Origin: Brooklawnia sp049651565
GTDB lineage: Bacteria; Actinomycetota; Actinomycetes; Propionibacteriales; Propionibacteriaceae
DNA length: 12,597 bases
Direction: 5' to 3'
Assembly (NCBI RefSeq): GCF_049651565.1
Contig: NZ_JBASCI010000052.1
Coordinates: 1-12,597, forward strand
Within the stretch, counting starts at the first letter, position 1; the number at the start of each line of letters is the position of its first letter. The notes under the pieces were generated by a model. That model was not told where the DNA came from. It worked only from the letters and a program-made list of their open reading frames with translations, and made no database searches. The position numbers and the translations under genes were made by a program. Shown here one piece after another: positions 7,737 through 12,597 of this stretch.

Positions 7737-7762
7737 GTCCCCGTCGACGGGGACGAGTCCCC
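7737..7762 (-). other. Two mutually exclusive hairpins in the glyQS leader
   Basis: Three alternating complementary blocks occur: GTCCCC (7737-7742), GGGGAC (7749-7754) and GTCCCC (7757-7762). The middle block can pair perfectly with either neighbour. One pairing is an 18-bp perfect palindrome (7737-7754); the other is GGGGAC-GA-GTCCCC (7749-7762). On the glyQS strand the nearer structure ends 19 nt before the start codon, next to the only ribosome-site candidate. This could modulate translation or simply be a stable GC structure. Confidence 0.4.
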
Positions 7763-7865
7763 CGGTACCTGGCTGGCATCGGGTGCGACGCTCCGGGCAG
7801 CTCGCCCGCACGTCCAACAGACAGGCTATCGGTTGCCCACCGAAACACGAATCCCGCTCCAGCGC

Positions 7866-7939
7866 CCCACCCGACTCCCGATCAGCGGCCCACCCAACTC
7901 CGGCCACGCCGCCCACCCGACTTGCGCAGCCACCCGACA
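7866..7939. repeat. Four spaced 11-bp direct repeats (CCCACCCGACT-like) in the glyQS/znuA intergenic region
   Basis: Copies: CCCACCCGACT at 7866-7876, CCCACCCAACT at 7889-7899, CCCACCCGACT at 7912-7922 and GCCACCCGACA at 7929-7939. The start-to-start spacing is 23, 23 and 17 bp. A weaker CCCACCGAAAC starts at 7836. The array stops just before the znuA -10/Zur box. On the glyQS strand the copies read AGTCGGGTGGG and supply many GGG runs. They could bind a regulator in either direction, or fold. The function is unknown; the repeats themselves are directly visible. Confidence 0.7.
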
Positions 7940-7959
7940 GCAAGCGATAATGATTATCA
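7922..7959 (+). promoter_or_regulatory. Predicted znuA promoter with a leaderless start
   Basis: TTGCGC (7922-7927), an 18-bp spacer and GATAAT (7946-7951; five of six bases match TATAAT). A start about seven bases after the -10 falls on 7958-7959, so the A of ATG 7959 can be the first base of the mRNA. No Shine-Dalgarno precedes this ATG, which fits leaderless translation, common in actinobacteria. The -35 is weak (only TTG matches). Confidence 0.5.
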
Positions 7960-7960
7960 T
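7946..7960. promoter_or_regulatory. Zur/Fur-family operator box over the znuA -10 and start codon
   Basis: GATAATGATTATC (7946-7958) is a perfect 6-1-6 palindrome. It overlaps a second perfect palindrome, ATGATTATCAT (7950-7960). It is a conspicuously AT-rich spot in a very GC-rich window and has the architecture of Fur-superfamily operators. A Zur-like gene is encoded in the same operon, so zinc-dependent autorepression of znuACB-zur is the natural reading. A bound dimer would cover -12 to +2 and block RNA polymerase. Confidence 0.75.
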
Positions 7961-8912
7961 GCTTGATCCGCGTCCCCGTTTCCGGACGCTGGCCGTGCTG
8001 GCCGGCGCAGCCGCCCTGCTCCTGTCCTCGTGCGCATCGCAGGCCCAGCCCGGCGGCGCCGATGACCACGTTGCCATCGTGGTGGGCGCCTACCCCTTCC
8101 AGTTCGCCGCCGAACGGGTCGCCGGGGAGCATGCCGAGGTCACCAACCTGCTGGCTCCGGGGGCGGACAGCCACGGGCTCGAGTTGTCGCCGCAACAGGT
8201 CGCCACGGTCACCGGGGCCGACCTGGTTGTCCACCAGTCCGGCTACCAGCCGGCGCTGGACGAGGTGATCGCCCAGCAGCAGCCCACCCGGGTGCTGGAC
8301 ACCGGCGACTTCGTCCGCCTGCTGCCGGCATCCGGCCACGGCGAGGCCCACGAGCACTCCGCCGACGATGACCACGATCACGACCACGGCGGCTACGACC
8401 CGCATGTCTGGCTCGACCCGACCAACCTCGTCCGGATCGGCGACCAGATCGCCGCGCAACTCGCCCAGGCCGATCCCGGCAACGCCGACACGTACCGGGC
8501 CAACGCCGCCGACCTGGCCGCCGAACTCACCGAGCTGGACGAGCAGTTCGCTGCCGGTCTGGCCAACTGCCGCACCGAGACCTTCATCACCAACCACGCC
8601 GCGTTCGGCTACCTGGCCGACCGCTACCACCTGCACCAGGTCGCGATCAGTGGCCTGTCCGCCGAGGCCGAGCCCAGTCCCGCGCGGATCGCCGAGGTGC
8701 AACAGATCGCCCGCGATCACGACCTGACCACGATCTTCTACGAGACCTCGGTGTCGCCCAAGCTCGCCGAGGCCATCGCGTCCGACCTCGGGCTGCAGAC
8801 CGACGTCCTCGACCCGCTGGAAACCCTCGCCCCCGACGCCCGGGGTGCCGACTACCTGGAGGTCATGACCGCCAACCTCGATGCCCTCAGGAAGGCCAAC
8901 GGATGCCGGTGA
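7959..8912 (+). CDS. znuA: Zinc ABC transporter substrate-binding lipoprotein ZnuA
   Basis: A cluster A-I metal-binding protein, 317 residues, that captures zinc outside the membrane and hands it to ZnuB. Residues 1-25 form a lipoprotein signal peptide (RPRFR, hydrophobic stretch, LSSC lipobox with Cys25 lipidated). Expected metal ligands are His72 (DSHGLELSP), His149 (DPHVWLDP), His213 (TNHAAFGYLADRY) and an acid, Asp285 (VLDPLE) or Glu262 (ETSVSP). A His/Asp-rich loop (127-148) precedes His149; such loops mark zinc rather than manganese binders. The frame is open upstream to 7677, but that part overlaps glyQS and lacks a signal peptide. The two in-frame ATGs at 7950 and 7959 both lie inside the Zur box, and 7959 fits the predicted transcription start. 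First gene of znuACB-zur; its stop overlaps znuC by 10 bp. Confidence 0.95.
   Translation: MLDPRPRFRTLAVLAGAAALLLSSCASQAQPGGADDHVAIVVGAYPFQFAAERVAGEHAEVTNLLAPGADSHGLELSPQQVATVTGADLVVHQSGYQPALDEVIAQQQPTRVLDTGDFVRLLPASGHGEAHEHSADDDHDHDHGGYDPHVWLDPTNLVRIGDQIAAQLAQADPGNADTYRANAADLAAELTELDEQFAAGLANCRTETFITNHAAFGYLADRYHLHQVAISGLSAEAEPSPARIAEVQQIARDHDLTTIFYETSVSPKLAEAIASDLGLQTDVLDPLETLAPDARGADYLEVMTANLDALRKANGCR
8889..8895 (+). promoter_or_regulatory. Ribosome binding site fixing the znuC start
   Basis: AGGAAGG lies 7 nt before the ATG at 8903 but 13 nt before the alternative GTG at 8909, which would give a GTGA overlap with znuA. The spacing favours ATG 8903. Confidence 0.6.
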
Positions 8913-9682
8913 ACGACCACGTGATCCACGCCAGCCAGGTGGACACCTGGCTGGGCGACCAGCAGATCCTGTTCGGCATCGACCTCGATGTCGCCGCCGG
9001 TGAGGTGGTCGCGCTGCTGGGCGGCAACGGGTCGGGCAAGACGACGCTGCTGCGCACCCTGTTGGGGCTGGTACCGCACCAGTCCGGCACCATCGAACTG
9101 TTCGGACGCGAACTGGCGCGCTTCCACGACTGGTCGCGCATCGGCTACGTGCCGCAGCGGGGACGACTGCAGGTCTCCGGCGCCACGGTTGACGAGGTCG
9201 TCATGCTTGGCCGGCTGGCCAGGCGCAAGCTGTTCCGACTACCCGGACGGGCTGACCGGGAAGCCTGCGACAAGGCGCTGCAGCGGGTCGGGCTCGCCGG
9301 GTTCGGTCGCCGGACGATGTCCCAGTTGTCCGGCGGCCAGCAACAGCGGGCGATGATCGCCCGGGCGTTGGCCGGGCAGGCCGACCTGCTGGTCTTGGAT
9401 GAGCCGCTGGCCGCCCTCGACGTGCGCACCCAGACCAGCCTGGCGCGGCTACTCGGCAGGCTGCACGCCGACGGCCTGACCATCCTGGTCGTCCTGCACG
9501 AACTGGGTGCCATGGAGCCGCTGCTCACCCGCAGCGTCGTGCTGCAGCTGGGCCGGGTGATCCACGACGGTCCGTTGGTGTCCGGCGCTGCGCTGGATGA
9601 CTGCCTGGCACCCGAGGCCGACCCGCACGACGAGGCGATCCTGGCACCGCAACTGGCTCCCGTCCCCCCGAGAGCGAACTGA
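8903..9682 (+). CDS. znuC: Zinc ABC transporter ATP-binding protein ZnuC
   Basis: The cytoplasmic ATPase that powers zinc import, acting as a dimer on ZnuB; 259 residues. All ABC motifs are intact: Walker A GGNGSGKTT (40-48), Q-loop YVPQRG (82-87, Gln85), signature LSGGQQQR (142-149), Walker B LLVLDE (162-167, catalytic Glu167), D-loop (LAALD, 169-173) and switch His199 (VVLHE). A short hydrophilic C-terminal extension (about 232-259, Asp/Glu/Pro-rich) follows the fold. It overlaps znuA by 10 bp and ends 1 bp before znuB, so it is translated as part of one operon. No key residue is missing. The alternative start at GTG 8909 would remove only two residues. Confidence 0.95.
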   Translation: MPVNDHVIHASQVDTWLGDQQILFGIDLDVAAGEVVALLGGNGSGKTTLLRTLLGLVPHQSGTIELFGRELARFHDWSRIGYVPQRGRLQVSGATVDEVVMLGRLARRKLFRLPGRADREACDKALQRVGLAGFGRRTMSQLSGGQQQRAMIARALAGQADLLVLDEPLAALDVRTQTSLARLLGRLHADGLTILVVLHELGAMEPLLTRSVVLQLGRVIHDGPLVSGAALDDCLAPEADPHDEAILAPQLAPVPPRAN

Positions 9683-9683
9683 C

Positions 9684-10664
9684 ATGGGGCTGCTGGCATT
9701 CGACTTCATGGTGCGGGCTCTGGTCGCGGGCGCGCTGACCGGGGTGATGGCGCCCGCCGTCGGCACCTACATCGTGCAACGCCGGCTCAGCCTGCTCGGT
9801 GACGGCCTGGGGCACGTCGCCATCGCCGGCGTCGGCCTGGCGCTGCTGACCGGTCAGGCCCCGGTTCCGGTGGCAATCGTCGTCACCGTCGCCGGAGCGG
9901 TCGCCATCGAACTGCTCCGGCAGTCCGGCCGCGCGACCGGCGACGTGGGGCTGGCCATCCTCTTCTACGGCGGGCTGGCCGCCGGCGTCCTGATGGCCGG
10001 GCTGGCCGGGCATGGTGCGGGCAGCCTGTCGCAGTACCTGTTCGGATCACTGACCTCGGTCAGCGGCGGCGACGTGCTCGTGGTGGCAGCGATGGCCGTC
10101 GTGGTGCTGACCTGCGCGCTGGGCCTGTCACCGCAACTGTTCGCGGTCGGCGCTGACGAGGACTACGCCCGCACTCAGGGCCTGCCCACCCGGGCGTTGA
10201 ACCTGCTCATAGTTGTCCTGGCCGCGATCACCGTGGCGATCTCGATGCGGACGGTCGGCCTGCTGCTGGTCAGCGCGTTGATGGTCATCCCGGTCGCCAT
10301 CAGCCAGAACGTGGTGCGCGGGTTTCGGCGCGGGCTGGGCACCTCGATGGTCCTCGGGCTGGTGCTGTCGGTCGGCGGGGTGGTGGCGTCCTACCACCTG
10401 GACTCGGCCACCGGACCGACAATCGTGGTGCTTGCGGTGCTGGTCTTCGTGTTGACGCTGCCGCTCAGTTCGATACTCGAACGCCACCGGCGAGCCCACC
10501 ACCCCGATCCGACCGAGGAGGAGCCGCTGTTCGAACGGGCCGAACCGCATGAGTCGATGACCGAGGCCCACGACCGCATCGCGGTGCTGCACGGCGACCA
10601 CGTCGACTACCTGCACGGCGGCCACCGCCATGCACCACACGGAGACCACTTCGATGAACACTGA
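9684..10664 (+). CDS. znuB: Zinc ABC transporter permease ZnuB with histidine-rich cytoplasmic tail
   Basis: The membrane channel of the zinc importer; 326 residues, ABC-3 family, with seven to nine hydrophobic segments between residues 8 and 262. Family-typical stretches are APAVGTYIVQRRLSLLGDGLGHVAIAG (23-49, in the first cytoplasmic region), ISMRTVGLLLVSALMVIP (186-203) and SYHLDSATGP (236-245). The frame is open back to 9597, but ATG 9684 sits 1 bp after znuC and starts directly at the first helix. The unusual part is residues 266-326, a hydrophilic tail with 13 histidines ending HGDHVDYLHGGHRHAPHGDH plus FDEH. It should lie in the cytoplasm and may bind zinc arriving through the pore. 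I recall similar His/Asp motifs fused to or near other actinobacterial zinc permeases. zur overlaps its last 11 bases. Confidence 0.94.
   Translation: MGLLAFDFMVRALVAGALTGVMAPAVGTYIVQRRLSLLGDGLGHVAIAGVGLALLTGQAPVPVAIVVTVAGAVAIELLRQSGRATGDVGLAILFYGGLAAGVLMAGLAGHGAGSLSQYLFGSLTSVSGGDVLVVAAMAVVVLTCALGLSPQLFAVGADEDYARTQGLPTRALNLLIVVLAAITVAISMRTVGLLLVSALMVIPVAISQNVVRGFRRGLGTSMVLGLVLSVGGVVASYHLDSATGPTIVVLAVLVFVLTLPLSSILERHRRAHHPDPTEEEPLFERAEPHESMTEAHDRIAVLHGDHVDYLHGGHRHAPHGDHFDEH
10641..10645 (+). promoter_or_regulatory. Ribosome binding site fixing the zur start
   Basis: GGAGA lies 8 nt before ATG 10654. The upstream in-frame ATG at 10630 has no such site and would lengthen the overlap with znuB to 35 bp. 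ATG 10654 is therefore preferred. Confidence 0.55.
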
Positions 10665-11070
10665 CCAGACCATCGTCACTGGCCCCAGCGCGCCGCGGCC
10701 CCGGCTGACTCGGCAACGCCAACTGATCGTCGACCGGCTGGACGGCGCGGACGAGTTCCTCACCGCCCAGCAGGTGCACGGAGCACTGCGATCCGAGGGG
10801 GAATCCATCGGCCTGGCCACCGTCTACCGCGGGTTGCAGTGGCTGGTGGACGCCGGCCTGGTCGACACCATCCGCACCCAGGACGGCGAGGCGGCCTACC
10901 GGAGGTGCTCACCGGCCCACCACCACCACCTGATCTGTCGCCGCTGCGGCCGGGCGGTCGAGGTGGCCGGTGAGGCGCTGGAGGCGTGGTCGCAGCAGGT
11001 GGCGGCCCAGCACGGCTTCCGTGAGCCTGAGCACTTCGCCGAGGTCTACGGAATCTGTTCGACCTGTTGA
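10654..11070 (+). CDS. zur: Fur-family zinc uptake regulator Zur
   Basis: A dimeric metalloregulator of 138 residues. With zinc bound it represses uptake genes by binding AT-rich palindromes. The N-terminal winged helix (about 15-80) includes the recognition helix SIGLATVYRGLQWLVDAGLV (51-70). The C-terminal dimerisation domain has two CxxC pairs (Cys95/98 and Cys135/138), the structural zinc site of Fur proteins. The C-S-P-A-HHHH stretch (85-92) supplies the sensory site. Asp71, Cys85, His90 and His92 match the spacing I recall for the regulatory zinc site of Mycobacterium tuberculosis Zur/FurB. Being last in the znuACB operon and having a Zur-like box at the operon head fixes the zinc role over iron, and implies autoregulation. 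The protein ends exactly at the last Cys of the second pair. Iron- or manganese-sensing is unlikely given the partners. Confidence 0.93.
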   Translation: MNTDQTIVTGPSAPRPRLTRQRQLIVDRLDGADEFLTAQQVHGALRSEGESIGLATVYRGLQWLVDAGLVDTIRTQDGEAAYRRCSPAHHHHLICRRCGRAVEVAGEALEAWSQQVAAQHGFREPEHFAEVYGICSTC

Positions 11071-11097
11071 CGCCGGGTACAGAAACCTTGCAGCCAA

Positions 11098-11115
11098 CTC
11101 ACAGCGCACCCACAG
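11098..11115 (+). promoter_or_regulatory. Direct repeat upstream of htrA, possible response-regulator site
   Basis: CTCACAG (11098-11104) and CCCACAG (11109-11115) are in direct orientation with an 11-bp period, one helical turn, 41 bp before the htrA start. OmpR-class regulators bind such head-to-tail repeats. MprA, an envelope-stress regulator of mycobacterial htrA-like genes, is the obvious analogy. A weak -10 (CAGAAT, 11113-11118) overlaps it. No response regulator gene is in the window. Confidence 0.35.
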
Positions 11116-11144
11116 AATGATCGGGTTGTCTCAATGGCAGACAC

Positions 11145-11150
11145 AGGAGG
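11145..11150 (+). promoter_or_regulatory. Strong ribosome binding site of htrA
   Basis: A consensus AGGAGG 5 nt before ATG 11156 decides the start. It rules out the in-frame ATG at 11117 and the open frame that continues back into zur. Confidence 0.85.
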
Positions 11151-11155
11151 AACCG

Positions 11156-12505
11156 ATGAGCAATGACCCAATGCCGAACCCGTGGAGTCGTGAGGGCTCC
11201 GGGCCCGGCGACCAGCCCGGCCAGTGGACAGCGCCAGACCAGCCAGCCCCCCAGCCGGGCACGAACTACCCGCCGCCTGCTGCCAGCGAGCAGCAGCCCG
11301 GATACGACACCCAACGCCTCACCGGCGAGCAGCAGCCCGGCTACGACACCCAACGCCTCACCGGTGAGCAGCAGCCCGCAGCCGCCACACAGACCGCGGT
11401 CGCCGAGCAGGGCAACCGATCGAACCCGGGCGGCTGGCTGCCCGTCCTGATCGCGGCATTGATCGTCGGCCTGATCGGCGGCGGACTGGCCGGGTACGCG
11501 GTTACCCGGTTCAACCCCACCCCACAGGCGGTGCAGACCGATGTCGTGCAGGCCGACCCGTCGGCCCCGGACTGGACGGCGGTCGCCGAAGCGGCCACCC
11601 AGGCCGTGGTGGCGATCCAGGTCGTCGGCAGCGACGGCAGCGCCGGCCAGGGGTCGGGTGTGGTCATCGACGCCGAAGGGCACATCGTGACCAACAACCA
11701 CGTGGTGGCCACCAGCGGCGCCCGATCACTGATCAGCGTGACGCTCGGCAACGTCACCTACGCCGCCACCATCGTCGGCACCGATCCCTCCACCGATCTG
11801 GCGGTCATCCAGTTGACCGATCCGCCCGCCGAACTGTCGGTGATGGGCTTCGCCGATCCGGACAGCGTCCGGGTGGGTGACCCGGTGATGGCGATCGGCA
11901 ACCCGCTCGGCCTGAACGACACCGTCACCACCGGCATCGTGTCGGCGCTGAACCGGCCGGTGACAACCCAGGCGATCACCGACACCCCGGCGACCCAGGC
12001 GTCCGACCTGGTGGTGACCGCGGCGATCCAGACCAACGCGGCCATCAACCCGGGCAACTCCGGCGGTGCTCTGGTGAACGAATCCGGCCAGTTGGTGGGC
12101 GTCACCTCGTCGATCGCCACGCTGTCGTCCTCGCGGGACAGCCAGGCTGGCAACATCGGCCTCGGCTTCGCGATCGCTTCCGACCAGGTGCAGTACGTGG
12201 CCGAACAGCTGATCAGCCAGGGCTACGCCGACCAGCCCCAGATCGGCCTGTCGGCGTCCGACACCACCGGCGTCGGGCAGTTGGGTGCCCGGGTGGTGCG
12301 GATCAACGAGGGCTCGCCGGCCGAACAGGCCGGCATCCAGGTCGGTGACCTGATCACCGCCCTGGACGGCGAGCCGGTCTCCTCCACCGAGTCCCTGGTG
12401 GCCCAGGTGCGCGCCGGACGGGTTGGCGAACAGATCGTGCTTACCGTCGTCCGCGACGGCCAGACCCAGGAGATCACGGTCACCCCGATCGCAGCCGCCC
12501 GCTAG
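11156..12505 (+). CDS. htrA: Membrane-anchored HtrA/DegP-like serine protease with PDZ domain
   Basis: A quality-control protease of the cell envelope, 449 residues. Residues 1-90 are a Pro/Gln/Gly-rich cytoplasmic tail with a tandem 13-residue repeat (EQQPGYDTQRLTG at 45-57 and 58-70). One transmembrane helix follows (about 94-117), placing the rest outside the membrane. The trypsin-like domain (about 137-345) has an intact triad: His182 (TNNHVV), Asp214 (STDLAVIQL) and Ser302 (NPGNSGGAL). A single PDZ domain (about 360-445) has the GSPAEQAGIQVGDLI core. This is the standard actinobacterial HtrA layout, and the length is in the normal range. It has its own 85-bp upstream gap after zur and a strong AGGAGG, so it is probably a separate unit rather than part of the zinc operon. 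A strong hairpin follows the stop. Confidence 0.95.
   Translation: MSNDPMPNPWSREGSGPGDQPGQWTAPDQPAPQPGTNYPPPAASEQQPGYDTQRLTGEQQPGYDTQRLTGEQQPAAATQTAVAEQGNRSNPGGWLPVLIAALIVGLIGGGLAGYAVTRFNPTPQAVQTDVVQADPSAPDWTAVAEAATQAVVAIQVVGSDGSAGQGSGVVIDAEGHIVTNNHVVATSGARSLISVTLGNVTYAATIVGTDPSTDLAVIQLTDPPAELSVMGFADPDSVRVGDPVMAIGNPLGLNDTVTTGIVSALNRPVTTQAITDTPATQASDLVVTAAIQTNAAINPGNSGGALVNESGQLVGVTSSIATLSSSRDSQAGNIGLGFAIASDQVQYVAEQLISQGYADQPQIGLSASDTTGVGQLGARVVRINEGSPAEQAGIQVGDLITALDGEPVSSTESLVAQVRAGRVGEQIVLTVVRDGQTQEITVTPIAAAR
11288..11378 (+). repeat. 39-bp in-frame tandem repeat in the htrA N-terminal tail
   Basis: Two 39-bp units (11288-11326 and 11327-11365) differ at only two positions, and a 13-bp partial third copy follows (11366-11378). 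Each unit encodes EQQPGYDTQRLTG. The length keeps the frame, so copy number can change without inactivating the gene. The near identity at DNA level suggests a recent duplication. Confidence 0.95.
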
Positions 12506-12521
12506 CCAGCCTGGAGTTGCT

Positions 12522-12552
12522 GCCGCCACCTGCCCTCGCGGCGGGTGGCGGC
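12522..12552. terminator. Strong hairpin after htrA, probably a bidirectional terminator
   Basis: GCCGCCACC pairs with GGTGGCGGC, continued by a T-G wobble and GCC/GGC around a CTCGC loop: a 13-pair stem with a 5-nt loop, 16 bp after the htrA stop. There is no U-run on either side, as is usual in very GC-rich genomes. It abuts the stop codon of an apparent converging gene and so could serve both transcripts. Confidence 0.7.
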
Positions 12553-12597
12553 TCAGCGTTCGACCAGTGGCAGCGACCGCAGCCCCCGGTCGAGGTG
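12553..12597 (-). CDS. C-terminal end of a converging minus-strand gene, product unknown
   Basis: Reading inward from the window edge, the minus strand gives HLDRGLRSLPLVER followed by TGA at 12555-12553. Nearly every codon ends in G or C, as in the confirmed genes here, and the stop sits directly against the hairpin at 12522-12552, as expected for a gene end. Fourteen residues are too few to name a family. In mycobacteria the neighbourhood after zur holds minus-strand genes including uppS and recO, but nothing here identifies either. Confidence 0.4.
   Translation of the reverse strand, partial: HLDRGLRSLPLVER

Noticed and set aside
7718..7945. T-box riboswitch upstream of glyQS
   Set aside because: I could not find a T-box consensus or specifier-loop layout in the leader. 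Only GC-rich hairpins and repeats are visible.
7950..7952. ATG 7950 as the znuA start
   Set aside because: It lies within the predicted -10 element, upstream of the likely transcription start. ATG 7959 is in frame and adds no family residues when omitted.
7677..7958. Upstream extension of the znuA frame to 7677
   Set aside because: It would overlap glyQS, bury the lipoprotein signal peptide in the middle of the protein, and place the Zur box inside the coding sequence.
7461..8720. Minus-strand open frame of 419 codons running from inside znuA across the intergenic region into glyQS
   Set aside because: It overlaps coding parts of two well-supported genes and crosses the znuA promoter. It is Gly/Val-rich without any domain.
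9597..9683. Extension of znuB upstream to 9597
   Set aside because: It overlaps the znuC C-terminus and adds an Arg/Trp/Pro-rich stretch before the first membrane helix.
11071..11155. SigE-type promoter for htrA (GGAAC...GTT)
   Set aside because: GAAACC near 11082 is only a partial match, and no properly spaced GTT element convinced me.
1..12597. Mobile element, phage, defence or other accessory system
   Set aside because: No transposase, integrase, terminal inverted repeats, toxin-antitoxin pair or compositional break was seen. All genes look like chromosomal metabolic, transport or maintenance functions.

Overview
The window is a GC-rich stretch (roughly two-thirds G+C by eye, strongly GC-biased third codon positions, many GTG starts) from the chromosome of a high-GC Gram-positive bacterium. 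The one-piece glycyl-tRNA synthetase, the Zur-type repressor next to it, the 388-residue DusB and the Pro/Gln-rich HtrA all point to Actinobacteria. I cannot fix the genus; a Propionibacteriales-like organism is a guess. Almost every base is in a confidently typed gene. I see no rRNA, tRNA, CRISPR array, insertion sequence or phage gene.

Left half (1-7717), all on the minus strand. Reading in the direction of transcription, glyQS comes first, followed 31 bp later by a NiaP/YceI-like MFS transporter. After an 84-bp gap holding a hairpin comes a GH36 alpha-galactosidase, then dusB 22 bp later. A separate small operon follows: a class II ketose-bisphosphate aldolase and a HAD sugar-phosphate phosphatase/mutase that overlap by 4 bp. 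The HAD gene runs off the window. This operon has its own promoter, with a 14-bp HutC/GntR-type operator touching the -10 box, so it probably answers to a phosphosugar-sensing repressor encoded elsewhere.

Centre (7718-7958). A 241-bp divergent intergenic region separates glyQS from the zinc operon. It holds two mutually exclusive hairpins just upstream of the glyQS start, an array of 11-bp repeats that are G-run-rich on the glyQS coding strand, and an AT-rich palindromic Zur/Fur-family box. That box overlaps both the -10 element and the start codon of znuA, whose mRNA looks leaderless.

Right half (7959-12597), plus strand. znuA, znuC, znuB and zur form a tight operon with 10-bp overlap, 1-bp gap and 11-bp overlap junctions. 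It encodes a complete zinc uptake ABC transporter plus its presumed zinc-sensing repressor, a self-contained feedback circuit. Histidine-rich segments sit both outside the cell (ZnuA loop) and inside it (a 61-residue ZnuB tail with 13 histidines). Downstream, htrA encodes a membrane-anchored trypsin-like protease with a PDZ domain and a cytoplasmic tail carrying a 39-bp tandem repeat. It ends at a strong hairpin that directly abuts the apparent 3' end of a converging gene.

I found no clearly novel multi-gene system. The parts most worth a second look are regulatory or accessory: the Zur box/leaderless znuA arrangement, the ZnuB histidine tail, the glyQS leader and the HutC operator.
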